DNA from: Saprospiraceae bacterium
Lineage (GTDB): Bacteria > Bacteroidota > Bacteroidia > Chitinophagales > Saprospiraceae
Reading direction: 5' to 3'
NCBI GenBank assembly: GCA_016718205.1
Contig: JADKEB010000020.1
Span: forward strand, 1-64,000
DNA length: 64,000 nt
Shown here piece after piece: positions 48,891 through 58,090 of the stretch. Every line of letters begins with the position of its first letter. Positions within the stretch are counted from its first letter, which is position 1. Position numbers and translations under genes: made by a program. The notes beneath the pieces were generated by a model. The model did not search any database and had not been told where the DNA came from. It was given only the letters and a program-made list of their open reading frames with translations.

Positions 48891-50258
48891 TTACATTCCT
48901 GCTCCTATCGTGATACCCTGACTACTTCTACCCTGAATTCTCCCTGATTTGACAAGTCCGTCATATTTTCTCATGAGCAGATAACTTTCTATCTGTTGCA
49001 GTGTATCCAACACAACACCGACTAAGATCAATAATGAAGTGCCTCCGAAAAAATACGAAAATGCCACATTCACCCCGGCATAAGCTACTATTGCAGGCAA
49101 AATTGCAATCAACCCAATAAAGATAGCTCCCGGAAGTGTTATCCTTGTAGTTAATGTGTCAATATAATCCTGAGTGTCCTGACCGGGTTTTATACCTGGT
49201 ATAAAAGAATTCATCCTCTTAAGATACTCAGCATATTGTTGTGGATTTACAATCAAAGCAGTATAAACGTAAGTAAAAATAACTATCAATATAAAAAATA
49301 CCACATTATAAGCCATAGACATCGGGTCATTAAACTTCAACAACAGATCAGATTGAACACCCGCATTGCTGGTAACCCATTGAGCACCGGTAAGAGGCAA
49401 AAACATAATCGCCTGAGCAAAGATAATCGGCATTACTCCTGCTGCACTCAACTTTAAATTTATAAAGTCATTTGCCCCTGCTGCGGGTGCTCCTGCAGTA
49501 CGACCCACCATTCTTTTTGCAGCCTGAATCGGAATTTTTCTAACCCCTTGCACAATTAATATAGTGGCAATGATTATGAAGAAGAATACTATAAATTCAA
49601 GAATAAGTGGTATCCACTTGTTGTTTGTGATTTGAGATATAACTTCTGCTGCAAAAGCCTGAGGCAATTTAGCGATAATACCTACCATAATCAGGAGAGA
49701 AATACCATTACCAATACCTCTATCGGTAATTTTTTCACCCAACCACATACAGAACACTGTTCCCGTGGCCAGTGTAACCATATTGGTAAACCAAAATACT
49801 GTAGGGTTGATACTTGGATCTACTGCTCCCGGAGTAGTGTTGAGATATAAAATGTATCCGCTACCCTGTACAAGGGTGATTAGCACTGTAAGAAACCGAG
49901 TGATCTGATTGATTCTTTTTCTACCTGATTCACCTTCTTTTTGCTGTAATCTCTGGAAATATGGTACTGCAAAACCCAATAACTGCACAATGATAGAAGC
50001 AGTAATATATGGCATGATACCTAAAGCAAATATTGAACCCTGATTGAATGCACCTCCTGTAAAAGTGTTTATCAGCTGGAGTAAATCATTCGCTTTTCTA
50101 CCTGAAGATGCTGTCTCCAAAGCCAAGGCATTTACGCCAGGCAATACAATATAAGAACCCAATCTGAATACTGCAAGTATGATAAGAGTAAATGTGATCT
50201 TATCTCTTAACTCCTTAATACTCCAGATATTTTTTAGTGTTTCAATAAACTTTTTCAT
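48891..50258 (-). CDS. secY: Protein translocase subunit SecY
   Basis: 455 residues with ten membrane helices. ELRDKITFTLIILAVFRLGSYIVLPGVNA, GIMPYITASIIVQLL and ITDRGIGNGISLLIMVGI are family motifs. The main channel of Sec export in the inner membrane. Confidence 0.97.
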   Translation of the reverse strand: MKKFIETLKNIWSIKELRDKITFTLIILAVFRLGSYIVLPGVNALALETASSGRKANDLLQLINTFTGGAFNQGSIFALGIMPYITASIIVQLLGFAVPYFQRLQQKEGESGRKRINQITRFLTVLITLVQGSGYILYLNTTPGAVDPSINPTVFWFTNMVTLATGTVFCMWLGEKITDRGIGNGISLLIMVGIIAKLPQAFAAEVISQITNNKWIPLILEFIVFFFIIIATILIVQGVRKIPIQAAKRMVGRTAGAPAAGANDFINLKLSAAGVMPIIFAQAIMFLPLTGAQWVTSNAGVQSDLLLKFNDPMSMAYNVVFFILIVIFTYVYTALIVNPQQYAEYLKRMNSFIPGIKPGQDTQDYIDTLTTRITLPGAIFIGLIAILPAIVAYAGVNVAFSYFFGGTSLLILVGVVLDTLQQIESYLLMRKYDGLVKSGRIQGRSSQGITIGAGM

Positions 50259-50269
50259 GATGTATCTTA

Positions 50270-50716
50270 TTATGCATTGACAGTACCGCCTGCAGCTTCT
50301 ATTTTACTTTTTGCACTTGCAGAATATGCATCAACAGTAACATTAAGCTTGGCAGAAAGCTCTCCATTACCCAAAATCTTAACTTTTTCTCCTCTGTTGA
50401 TGATACCTTCATTGTATAAGGCAACTTTTGTAATATCAGTCAGACCATAATTGTCATGAATCTCTTGTAACCTGGAAACATTGATCGCTACATATGAAAC
50501 CTGATTGATATTTTTGAAACCTCTTTTAGGAAGACGCATCTGGATAGGCATTTGACCACCTTCAAAAGCCCTCTTACTCTTGAAACCAGATCTGGCTTTT
50601 GCGCCTTTATGTCCTTTTGATGCTGTTCCACCTGAACCTGATCCTTCACCACGTCCAAGCCTGCCTTTTTCTTTTTTTACAGATCCTGCAGCAGGCGTCA
50701 AATTATGTAATTTCAT
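50270..50716 (-). CDS. rplO: Ribosomal protein uL15
   Basis: 148 residues. KKEKGRLGRGEGSGSGGTASKGHKGAKARSG is the Gly-rich basic N-terminal extension, and GGQMPIQMRLPKRGFKN is conserved. The spacing from rpmD (293 bases) is unusually long for this operon. Confidence 0.96.
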   Translation of the reverse strand: MKLHNLTPAAGSVKKEKGRLGRGEGSGSGGTASKGHKGAKARSGFKSKRAFEGGQMPIQMRLPKRGFKNINQVSYVAINVSRLQEIHDNYGLTDITKVALYNEGIINRGEKVKILGNGELSAKLNVTVDAYSASAKSKIEAAGGTVNA

Positions 50717-51009
50717 CTGTTTATTTTGTGTTTGGCACTCTCAGAATGCATGTTATAAATGTCAGATGGAACACCCAAAAACCATTCTCCATTTCGAGCG
50801 ACTGCTGTCGTGGGAGTTTCATCTGTTTATTTTTCTATTTTTTTAAATTTCACGATGGAATAGATAACAAATCTCCATCTTTACTCTAAATTGACAATTA
50901 GATTTATATATATAATTAAATTGAAATCCAACTGTTAAAAAAAATTACCAAAAAATGAAAAAATAACTATTTACTTTGACATTATTTTTGGATACTACTC
51001 TTCAAATTA
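50717..51009. other. Long spacer between rpmD and rplO
   Basis: A 293-base, AT-rich interval with no gene on either strand that I can support. TTTCATCTGTTTATTTT occurs at 50711-50727 (over the rplO start) and again at 50817-50833 as a 17-bp direct repeat. A small CGAC-TGCT-GTCG hairpin lies just before the second copy. Confidence 0.6.
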
Positions 51010-51189
51010 TCAGCAATGCTCAATTTTTATAAGATGGGCAACTTTAGCTACCATACCCATAATCTGAGGATTCGCTTCCTTAACAACAGTATGATTGAGC
51101 TTTTTTATGCCTAAACATTCAATTGTTGCTTTCTGGCGCTTGCTTCTGTCAATAATACTCTTAACTTGAGTGATTTTGATATTTCCCAT
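51010..51189 (-). CDS. rpmD: Ribosomal protein uL30
   Basis: A 59-residue frame: MGNIKITQVKSIIDRSKRQ, then KLNHTVVKEANPQIMGMVAKVAHLI. It has the L30 fold layout and sits right after rpsE. TGA stop at 51012-51010. Confidence 0.92.
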   Translation of the reverse strand: MGNIKITQVKSIIDRSKRQKATIECLGIKKLNHTVVKEANPQIMGMVAKVAHLIKIEHC

Positions 51190-51206
51190 TTTCTCAGATT
51201 TTAGAT

Positions 51207-51722
51207 TTAGCCTTCAAATACTTTTTTCAAATCAATACCACGGTTTCTTGCAATTTCTTTTGAATCTCTAATTTTTGTCAACGCATCGATTGTAGCTTTG
51301 ACAACATTATGAGGGTTTGAAGATCCTTGTGATTTAGCCAATACATTGTGAATACCTGCCATTTCCAACACCGCTCTCATGGCTCCACCAGCAATTACTC
51401 CTGTACCGTCAGCTGCAGGTTTTATCAATACCTTACCAGCGCCATACTTTCCCTTTTGCTCATGAGGTATCGTTCCTTTATTTAAAGCTACTTTAACCAT
51501 GTTCTTTTTTGCATCTTGCACTGCCTTCTGAATAGACTCTGATACATCCAATGCTTTACCAAGGCCATGACCTACACTTCCATTGCGATCACCTACCACA
51601 ACAAGAGCAGAAAAACTGAAGGTACGTCCACCTTTAGTTACCTTCGCAACTCTTGAAAGGTTTACTAGCTTTTCTTTCAGTTCAGATTCGGCTTGTTGAT
51701 TTACTTTTACTGGTGCTGACAT
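51207..51722 (-). CDS. rpsE: Ribosomal protein uS5
   Basis: 171 residues. VNLSRVAKVTKGGRTFSFSALVVVGDRNGSVGHGLGKA and GTGVIAGGAMRAVLEMAGIHNVLAKSQGSSNPHNVV are the conserved uS5 domains involved in decoding fidelity. Confidence 0.97.
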   Translation of the reverse strand: MSAPVKVNQQAESELKEKLVNLSRVAKVTKGGRTFSFSALVVVGDRNGSVGHGLGKALDVSESIQKAVQDAKKNMVKVALNKGTIPHEQKGKYGAGKVLIKPAADGTGVIAGGAMRAVLEMAGIHNVLAKSQGSSNPHNVVKATIDALTKIRDSKEIARNRGIDLKKVFEG

Positions 51723-51734
51723 ATATATTTTTTT

Positions 51735-52079
51735 TTAAAAAATTAAACCACCTTCTCTGGCTCCATCAGCCAAAGATTTAACTCTGCCATGATACAAGTA
51801 TCCGCCTCGGTCAAAAACTATTTTTTCAATTCCGGCAGCTTTTGCTTTTGAAGCAAGAATCTTACCTACTTCTGCAGCGACGGTAATTTTTGTACCGGCT
51901 ACTTTTAATCCTTTTGATGATGCGGCGGCAATTGTTACTCCATTCACATCATCAATTAACTGGCAATAAATCTCTTTATTGCTTCTAAATACAGACAATC
52001 TCGGCTTTTGGCTAACACCACTAACCTTCTTTCTGATTCTGTATTTGACTCTTGTCCTATTATATAATTTACTGTCCAT
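51735..52079 (-). CDS. rplR: Ribosomal protein uL18
   Basis: 114 residues. RVKYRIRKKVSGVSQKPRLSVFRSNKEIYCQLIDD and FDRGGYLYHGRVKSLADGAREGGL match uL18, the 5S rRNA-binding protein. Confidence 0.97.
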   Translation of the reverse strand: MDSKLYNRTRVKYRIRKKVSGVSQKPRLSVFRSNKEIYCQLIDDVNGVTIAAASSKGLKVAGTKITVAAEVGKILASKAKAAGIEKIVFDRGGYLYHGRVKSLADGAREGGLIF

Positions 52080-52103
52080 TTTTGATGGCTTTGTATTATT
52101 TGA

Positions 52104-52661
52104 TTATTTTTTACCTGATGTTTTCCCTGCTTTTCTTCTGATACTCTCGCCAGTAAATTTGATACCTTTTCCTTTATAAGGTTCTGGTTTCCTATACGTA
52201 CGTATTTTGGCACACACCTGACCCAAAAGCTGTTTGTCTGATCCTTCCATTATAATGGTTGGGTTTTCACCTTTTTCCATTTTTGTAGTAAGTTTGATCT
52301 CAGATGGTATCATAAAATATATAGGGTGTGAGTATCCGATAAGCAATTCAAGGAGATTCCCGGTGTTACTCACACGATATCCAACACCCACTAATTCCAT
52401 CTGCTTTGAAAATCCTGAAGAAACTCCCGTCATCATATTGTTAATGAGTGATCTGGAAAGTCCATGCAACTCCCTATGTCTTTTTTGATCTGTTGGTCTT
52501 TCTACACTCAGGGTGCCATCCTCAATTTTGATATTCAATTCAGGATTTATTTGTTCAGTCAAAGAACCTCTGGCACCTTTTACAGTCACAAAGTTACCTT
52601 TACTTACATCCACTGATACACCCGAAGGTATGCTAATTACAGCTTTGCCAATTCTAGACAT
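52104..52661 (-). CDS. rplF: Ribosomal protein uL6
   Basis: 185 residues. MSRIGKAVISIPSGVSV, the duplicated alpha/beta domains and QVCAKIRTYRKPEPYKGKGIKFTGE near the C-terminus are standard. Confidence 0.97.
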   Translation of the reverse strand: MSRIGKAVISIPSGVSVDVSKGNFVTVKGARGSLTEQINPELNIKIEDGTLSVERPTDQKRHRELHGLSRSLINNMMTGVSSGFSKQMELVGVGYRVSNTGNLLELLIGYSHPIYFMIPSEIKLTTKMEKGENPTIIMEGSDKQLLGQVCAKIRTYRKPEPYKGKGIKFTGESIRRKAGKTSGKK

Positions 52662-52683
52662 GACTATAAATAATTATTTTAAA

Positions 52684-53088
52684 TTAATAAATATAACAGA
52701 TCAATTCACCTCCGATATTCTCTTTTCTAGCCTGTTTGTCGGTCATTAAACCTCTAGAGGTAGAAACAATAGATATACCTAGTCCATTGATGATCTTTGG
52801 TATTTCCTTAGCACCTGAATACTGACGTAGACCTGAAGTAGATATTCTTCCCAATTCTCTGATTACAGGTTTTTTTGAGATCGGATCATACTTTAATGCA
52901 ATACTGATCACTCCCTGTTTTCCGGCAGCATCATCAAATTTGTATTTGAGTATGTAACCATGATCATAAAGTATTTCAGTGATAGACTTTTTCATATTGG
53001 ATGAAGGAATCTCCACTATTTTATGACCTGCCATCTGTGCATTTCTGATTCTGGTCAAATAATCTGCAATTGGATCTGTTACTATCAT
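52684..53088 (-). CDS. rpsH: Ribosomal protein uS8
   Basis: 134 residues. DPIADYLTRIRNAQMAGH and ISTSRGLMTDKQARKENIGGELICYIY are uS8 signatures. In many bacteria it represses the spc operon by binding its mRNA. Confidence 0.97.
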   Translation of the reverse strand: MIVTDPIADYLTRIRNAQMAGHKIVEIPSSNMKKSITEILYDHGYILKYKFDDAAGKQGVISIALKYDPISKKPVIRELGRISTSGLRQYSGAKEIPKIINGLGISIVSTSRGLMTDKQARKENIGGELICYIY

Positions 53089-53120
53089 TTTTTGAAAACT
53101 AAATTCTATGTTATAAATTA

Positions 53121-53390
53121 TTACCAGCTTGCTTTTGTGATACCCGGAATAAGACCTTCATTTGCCATTTTCCTGAAAGTCACACGGTTGATTCCAAATC
53201 GTCTCATGTATCCTTTAGGTCTTCCTGTAAGTTTGCATCTATTGTGTAAACGTACTTTAGAAGAATTTTTTGGTAATTTATCAAGGGCTTCATAATCGCC
53301 TGCTTCTTTAAGTTTTTTTCTCAAATCAGCATATTTAGCTACTAATCTTTCTCTTTTAATTTCTCTTGCTATAACGGATTTTCTAGCCAT
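53121..53390 (-). CDS. rpsN: Ribosomal protein uS14
   Basis: 89 residues, the longer zinc-free form: only one Cys is present (HNRCKLTGRP). KGYMRRFGINRVTFRKMANEGLIPGITKASW is the conserved C-terminus. Confidence 0.97.
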   Translation of the reverse strand: MARKSVIAREIKRERLVAKYADLRKKLKEAGDYEALDKLPKNSSKVRLHNRCKLTGRPKGYMRRFGINRVTFRKMANEGLIPGITKASW

Positions 53391-53396
53391 GGAAAG

Positions 53397-53954
53397 TTAA
53401 TTCTTTTGATTTTTAAAAGGTAATCCTAACTCTTTAAGCAAAGCCAGGGCTTCAGCATCAGTTTTGGCAGTTGTAACAAAGCTAATATCCATACCGGTGA
53501 TTTTATTTACTTTGTCAATGTCGATCTCCGGGAAAATAATTTGTTCTTTAACACCAAGAGAATAATTTCCTCTTCCGTCAAAACTCTTGTCATTTATGCC
53601 TTTAAAGTCTCTTACTCGTGGTAATGCCACTGTTACGAGTCTATCAAGGAATTCATACATTTTTTTATTTCTGAGTGTTACTCTTGCACCAATAGGCATA
53701 AACTCTCTCAACTTAAAGTTGGAAATAGACTTAGAGGCAATTGTAGAAACAGCCTTTTGACCTGTAATGGTAGTCATCTCGTTTATTGCATTGTCGACAA
53801 GTTTTTTGTCCTGGGTAGCAGAACCAACACCTTGATTGATACATATCTTTTCAAGTCTAGGCACCTGCATGATAGTCTTATACCCAAATTGTTCATTCAA
53901 TTTGGAGACGATCTCTTCCCTGTATTTTTGCTTAAGTCTAGGTATATAGCTCAT
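53397..53954 (-). CDS. rplE: Ribosomal protein uL5
   Basis: 185 residues. VPRLEKICINQGVGSATQDKKLVDNAINEMTTITGQKAV and FDGRGNYSLGVKEQIIFPEIDIDKV are family motifs. It binds 5S rRNA and shares one base with the rplX stop. Confidence 0.97.
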   Translation of the reverse strand: MSYIPRLKQKYREEIVSKLNEQFGYKTIMQVPRLEKICINQGVGSATQDKKLVDNAINEMTTITGQKAVSTIASKSISNFKLREFMPIGARVTLRNKKMYEFLDRLVTVALPRVRDFKGINDKSFDGRGNYSLGVKEQIIFPEIDIDKVNKITGMDISFVTTAKTDAEALALLKELGLPFKNQKN

Positions 53955-54289
53955 TACTTGATAATTTCTCCTGATTTTTTAGAATATCTTACTGATTTCC
54001 CATCCACCACTTTTCTGCCAATTCTTGTAGGCACACCTGATTTAGGATCAATAAGCTTAAGGTTTGAAATATGAATAGGTGCTTCCATCTCATTTATACC
54101 CCCAGGATTGTCCTGAGTAGATTTGATATGTTTTTTGACCATATTAACTCCAACCACAATTGCACGGTTTTCTTTTGGGATTACCAATTTAACTTCACCT
54201 TTATCTCCCTTACTGGAGCCAGCGATAACGATTACATTATCCCCTTTCTTAATATGCAATTTTGGTGCAAATCTTTTTGAATCAGTCAT
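53954..54289 (-). CDS. rplX: Ribosomal protein uL24
   Basis: 111 residues. The KOW motif KKGDNVIVIAGSSKGDKGEVKLVIPKENRAIVVGVNMVKKH is clear. An assembly initiator of the 50S subunit. Confidence 0.96.
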   Translation of the reverse strand: MTDSKRFAPKLHIKKGDNVIVIAGSSKGDKGEVKLVIPKENRAIVVGVNMVKKHIKSTQDNPGGINEMEAPIHISNLKLIDPKSGVPTRIGRKVVDGKSVRYSKKSGEIIK

Positions 54290-54303
54290 GATATAAAATT
54301 TTA

Positions 54304-54669
54304 TTAGAGCACTTCAGGTGCTAATGATACAATACGCATATAATCACGATCTCTCAACTCTCTTGCCACAGGTCCGAATATACGGCTTCCTCTTGGCTCA
54401 TCTGCCGCATTCAGTAGTACTACTGCATTATCATCAAATCTGATATATGAACCATCTTTTCTTCTGATTTCTTTGCTGGTCCTGACAATAACTGCTTTAG
54501 TTACAGTACCTTTTTTAATACCGGTAGGTGTAGCTGACTTTACTGCTACGACGATTTTATCACCAACTGATGCATATCTTCGTCTTGTTCCACCTAATAC
54601 TCGGATACAAAGGACCTCTTTTGCTCCACTGTTATCTGCAACTTTTAATCTTGACTCTGTTTGGATCAT
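54304..54669 (-). CDS. rplN: Ribosomal protein uL14
   Basis: 121 residues. MIQTESRLKVADNSGAKEVLCIRVLGG and IFGPVARELRDRDYMRIVSLAPEVL are diagnostic. Confidence 0.97.
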   Translation of the reverse strand: MIQTESRLKVADNSGAKEVLCIRVLGGTRRRYASVGDKIVVAVKSATPTGIKKGTVTKAVIVRTSKEIRRKDGSYIRFDDNAVVLLNAADEPRGSRIFGPVARELRDRDYMRIVSLAPEVL

Positions 54670-54684
54670 GACTAGTTAATTTAA

Positions 54685-54942
54685 TTATTTCGCTTTTTCA
54701 ACAATTTCAACAAGTCTCCAGCTCTTCATTTTACTTAAGGGCCTGGTTTCTGTAATTTTTACAGTATCACCTTCGGTACACTCATTTTTTTCGTCGTGAA
54801 CAAAGAATTTTTTTGACTTCTTCACGAATTTACCATAAATAGGGTGTTTCAATTTTCTTTCAATCAAAACAGTCACTGTTTTATCCATTTTAGCACTGGA
54901 TACCACGCCTATTCTTATTTTGTTTAATAAATTTTCAGTCAT
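54685..54942 (-). CDS. rpsQ: Ribosomal protein uS17
   Basis: The start is chosen at ATG 54942 (MTENLLNKIRIGVV), since the longer frame would run into rpmC. 85 residues with KTVTVLIERKLKHPIYGKFVKKSKKFFVHDE and the OB-fold ending ETRPLSKMKSWRLVEIVEKA. Confidence 0.95.
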   Translation of the reverse strand: MTENLLNKIRIGVVSSAKMDKTVTVLIERKLKHPIYGKFVKKSKKFFVHDEKNECTEGDTVKITETRPLSKMKSWRLVEIVEKAK

Positions 54943-54961
54943 TGGACTTATTATTTTATGA

Positions 54962-55216
54962 TTACTTTCTTCTGAATCTGATTTTTGATCTCTTAGCAAG
55001 ATCTTCAGCCGACATAGCCTTCAACTCTCTGTCTCTCAACTCGGTTTGCAGTCTTGCTACATCCCTCCTAAGACTTTTTAATTCCAATGGATTTTCCAAA
55101 CCTTTAGCACCATGATCAAATTTCATGCGATTCAGGTCAGTCATTGACTGGCTAAGCTCAGTTCCAATAGATTCGACAGACATTGTCTGCAACTCTAAAA
55201 ATTTTTTTGATGCCAT
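54962..55216 (-). CDS. rpmC: Ribosomal protein uL29
   Basis: 84 residues, slightly longer than usual for uL29. The ELSQSMTDLNRMKFDHGAKGLENPLELKSLRRDVARLQTELRDRE helical pair is clear. The basic C-terminus (KRSKIRFRRK) is extended. Confidence 0.94.
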   Translation of the reverse strand: MASKKFLELQTMSVESIGTELSQSMTDLNRMKFDHGAKGLENPLELKSLRRDVARLQTELRDRELKAMSAEDLAKRSKIRFRRK

Positions 55217-55235
55217 AATCAGCTAACTTTTTATA

Positions 55236-55655
55236 TTATTCGCTATAATCTACTCTAACAACTGTTTTAGTCAACACAGGTAATTTTTGAGCTGCAAGTC
55301 TTAATGCTTCTACCGCAATTTCAGCTGGCACACCATCAATCTCAAACATTATTTTACCAGGTTTGATGACTGCTACCCAATGATCCAAAGCTCCTTTACC
55401 CTTACCCATACGCACTTCCTGAGGCTTCTTGGTGATAGGTTTGTCCGGAAATATTCTGATCCAAACCTTTCCTTCCCTTTTCATATATCTGGTCATGGCA
55501 ATCCTTGCAGACTCAAGTTGTCTGTTTGTAATTCTGCCAATTTCCATGGACTTTAAAGCAAATGAACCAAAAGATATTGTGCTACCCTTAACGGCTATGC
55601 CTTTGGGGTTCATTTTATGCTGTTTTCTGTACCTCGTTCTTTTTGGTTGTAACAT
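55236..55655 (-). CDS. rplP: Ribosomal protein uL16
   Basis: 139 residues. MLQPKRTRYRKQHKMNPKG and RIFPDKPITKKPQEVRMGKGKGALDHWVAVIKPGKIMFEI are uL16 signatures. Confidence 0.97.
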   Translation of the reverse strand: MLQPKRTRYRKQHKMNPKGIAVKGSTISFGSFALKSMEIGRITNRQLESARIAMTRYMKREGKVWIRIFPDKPITKKPQEVRMGKGKGALDHWVAVIKPGKIMFEIDGVPAEIAVEALRLAAQKLPVLTKTVVRVDYSE

Positions 55656-55698
55656 ATCTGTTATCGTTTAAAAACTTTACCTTTTTCAAAAAGTGGCG

Positions 55699-55706
55699 CA
55701 AAGGTA
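55699..55706 (-). promoter_or_regulatory. Possible internal promoter -7 box before rplP
   Basis: The minus strand reads TACCTTTG followed by CGCC, as in the box before rpsL. It lies in the 72-base gap between rpsC and rplP, where other gaps in this operon are mostly under 30 bases. A TTTTG is present but too close (11 bases) for a normal -33 element. Confidence 0.4.
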
Positions 55707-55727
55707 ATATAAATTTACAAAATTATT

Positions 55728-56555
55728 TTATCTTTTTCTATTTCCTCCTTGTCCTCCCTGTCCGCCTTGTCCTCCTCTTCTATCTCCTCCTCCACCACCA
55801 CGTCTTTCATTTCTATCTCCTCCTCTTTCTCCTCTTCCGCCTCTGTGGTCTCTATCTCCTCTTTCTCTAATATCTCCTCCACCATCTGTATTTGCTTTTC
55901 CAGCAGTTACATTTGGAGAAAGGTCTCTTTTCTCAAGGACTTCACCTTTACAAATCCAGGTTTTAATCCCAATTTTACCATAAACTGTCAAAGCTTCTTT
56001 GATAGAGTAATCTATATCCGCTCTGAATGTATGCAATGGTGTCCTACCATCTTTAAACTCCTCACTTCTTGCCATCTCTGCACCATTAAGTCTTCCGCTC
56101 ACTCTGACTTTGATACCCTCTGCACCTGCTCTCATCGCAGATTGGATACTCATTTTAATGGCTCTTTTATAGTTTATTCTGGACTCGATCTGCTTTGCAA
56201 TAGTTTCACCTACTATAGCAGAATCTAATTCAGGACGTCGGATTTCGATTATATTGATCTGAACATCTTTACTGGTGAGTTTTTTCAACTCTTCTTTAAT
56301 CCTATCCACTTCCTGACCGCCTTTACCAATAATGATACCCGGTCTTGAAGTGTGCATAGTAACGGTGATTCTTTTAAGCGTTCTTTCAATTACAATTTTT
56401 GAAAGACCACCCTTTTGAATTCGAGCGTTCAGGTAAACTCTGATTTGTTCGTCTTCTACGACTTTCTGACCAAACTCTTTACCACCAAACCAACTTGAAT
56501 CCCATCCTCTGATGATACCAAGTCTGTTTCCTATTGGATTTGTCTTTTGACCCAT
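55728..56555 (-). CDS. rpsC: Ribosomal protein uS3 with Arg/Gly-rich tail
   Basis: 275 residues, against about 210-250 usual. The core has MGQKTNPIGNRLGIIRGWDSSWFGG and the KH domain GIIIGKGGQEVDRIKEEL. From about residue 220 the sequence is Gly/Arg/Asp-rich (GERGGDRNERRGGGGGDRRG, then GGQGGQGG). The tail resembles RGG-type RNA-binding regions. The rest is normal. Confidence 0.96.
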   Translation of the reverse strand: MGQKTNPIGNRLGIIRGWDSSWFGGKEFGQKVVEDEQIRVYLNARIQKGGLSKIVIERTLKRITVTMHTSRPGIIIGKGGQEVDRIKEELKKLTSKDVQINIIEIRRPELDSAIVGETIAKQIESRINYKRAIKMSIQSAMRAGAEGIKVRVSGRLNGAEMARSEEFKDGRTPLHTFRADIDYSIKEALTVYGKIGIKTWICKGEVLEKRDLSPNVTAGKANTDGGGDIRERGDRDHRGGRGERGGDRNERRGGGGGDRRGGQGGQGGQGGNRKR

Positions 56556-56573
56556 GAACTGATGTTTTATATT

Positions 56574-56930
56574 TTAATCTTGGATTTCTAATTTATTCTC
56601 GACTACTAATGTTACGTGGTTCATTCTTTTTCTGATTCTGTTAGCCCTTCCATGAGGTGCCGGTCTGAATCTCTTTAAAACTGAACCACCATCAACGAAG
56701 GCAGTTTTGACAAACAATCTGTAATCTTCAGGACTTGCCACGTCAGACTTTGAAGCCCAATTGGATACTGCCGACAACAAAAGTTTTTCTACCCATCCGG
56801 CTGCTTCCTTGTTTGTATATTTCAATATATTAAGGGCATCATCTACGGATTTGCCTCTGATATTGTCAACCACCAATCGCATCTTTCGAGCTGACATCGG
56901 ACAATTTCTAAGTTTTGCATGTGCCTCCAT
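56574..56930 (-). CDS. rplV: Ribosomal protein uL22
   Basis: 118 residues. NCPMSARKMRLVVDNIRGKSVDDALNILKYTNKEAA and the tunnel-lining loop VKTAFVDGGSVLKRFRPAPHGRANRIRKRMNH identify uL22. The loop shows no macrolide-resistance-type deletion. Confidence 0.97.
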   Translation of the reverse strand: MEAHAKLRNCPMSARKMRLVVDNIRGKSVDDALNILKYTNKEAAGWVEKLLLSAVSNWASKSDVASPEDYRLFVKTAFVDGGSVLKRFRPAPHGRANRIRKRMNHVTLVVENKLEIQD

Positions 56931-56961
56931 TTCTACTATTTTTCGCTTTTGCTAATTCTTG

Positions 56962-57228
56962 TTATTTTTTATTACCACTATGACCTCTGAATGTTCTGGT
57001 CAGGGAAAATTCTCCCAACTTGTGACCTACCATGTTTTCTGTCACAAATACAGGGATAAAAGTCTTGCCATTGTGAACTGCAATTGTTTGACCTATCATA
57101 TCAGGTATAATCATTGAAGCTCTCGACCATGTCTTAATCACAGATTTTTTATTACTTTCAGATGCTTTTACGACTTTTTCGTAAAGCTTGTGATATACAT
57201 AAGGTCCTTTTTTTATTGATCTAGCCAT
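56962..57228 (-). CDS. rpsS: Ribosomal protein uS19
   Basis: 88 residues. MARSIKKGPYVYHKLYEKV and KTWSRASMIIPDMIGQTIAVHNGKTFIPVFVTENMVGHKLGEF are conserved. Confidence 0.97.
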   Translation of the reverse strand: MARSIKKGPYVYHKLYEKVVKASESNKKSVIKTWSRASMIIPDMIGQTIAVHNGKTFIPVFVTENMVGHKLGEFSLTRTFRGHSGNKK

Positions 57229-57241
57229 TTGCTGATAATGA

Positions 57242-58063
57242 TTACTTACGTTTTGAAATAATTAATCTACTTGAAGCCTTCTTAACGCTTCTGGTTTTCT
57301 GTCCTTTTGCCATGATGCCGGTTCTGGATCTTGGATGACCTCCTGAAGCCCTACCTTCACCACCACCCATCGGGTGATCTACAGGGTTCATTGCTACCCC
57401 TCTTACTCTTGATCTCTTGCCCAACCATCTGGTTTTACCTGCTTTTCCCATTACTTCCAGCCCATGATCAGGGTTTGAAGCACGTCCTATGACTGCTTTG
57501 CAAGTCAACAATACTCTTCTTACTTCTCCTGATGGCAATTTTACTATGGCATATTTTCCTTCACGTCCGACCATTGTCGCATATGTACCTGCACTTCTTG
57601 CTAAAGCAGCCCCTTTACCTGGTGACATTTCAATAGCGTGAATATCAGCTCCTAATGGAATAGATGAAAAGTATAAAGCATTTCCTGTATCAGGAGTAGC
57701 ATCCTTGCCAGACATAATTGCGTCCCCCACTTTAATCTTGTCGGGAGCTATAATATATCTTTTTTCTCCGTCAGCATATACCAATAAGGCTATAAAGGAT
57801 GTCCTGTTTGGATCATACTCTATGGAAACAACCTTAGCCGGAATACCTTCCTTATCTCTTTTGAAATCGATAATTCTGTATTTTTGCTTATTTCCGCCTC
57901 CGATTTGACGCATTGTCATTTTCCCATCATGATTCCTTCCCCCGGACTTTGACTTACCAACTGTAAGGCTCTTTTCCGGCTTGGAAGTAGTCAACTCCGA
58001 ATAATCGACCTGAACTTTTTGTCTCAGGCCCGGAGTGATTGGATTAAATTTTTTAATTGCCAT
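57242..58063 (-). CDS. rplB: Ribosomal protein uL2
   Basis: 273 residues. GRNHDGKMTMRQIGGGNKQKYR and the peptidyl-transferase-proximal VRGVAMNPVDHPMGGGEGRASGGHPRS, with its conserved His, are clear. Confidence 0.97.
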   Translation of the reverse strand: MAIKKFNPITPGLRQKVQVDYSELTTSKPEKSLTVGKSKSGGRNHDGKMTMRQIGGGNKQKYRIIDFKRDKEGIPAKVVSIEYDPNRTSFIALLVYADGEKRYIIAPDKIKVGDAIMSGKDATPDTGNALYFSSIPLGADIHAIEMSPGKGAALARSAGTYATMVGREGKYAIVKLPSGEVRRVLLTCKAVIGRASNPDHGLEVMGKAGKTRWLGKRSRVRGVAMNPVDHPMGGGEGRASGGHPRSRTGIMAKGQKTRSVKKASSRLIISKRK

Positions 58064-58090
58064 AGCGATTAACTTTTTATAATTATCTGC

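Noticed and set aside
55749..56228. 159-codon plus-strand frame rich in Ser/Phe
   Set aside because: Antisense to rpsC and its Gly/Arg tail; a codon-composition artefact.
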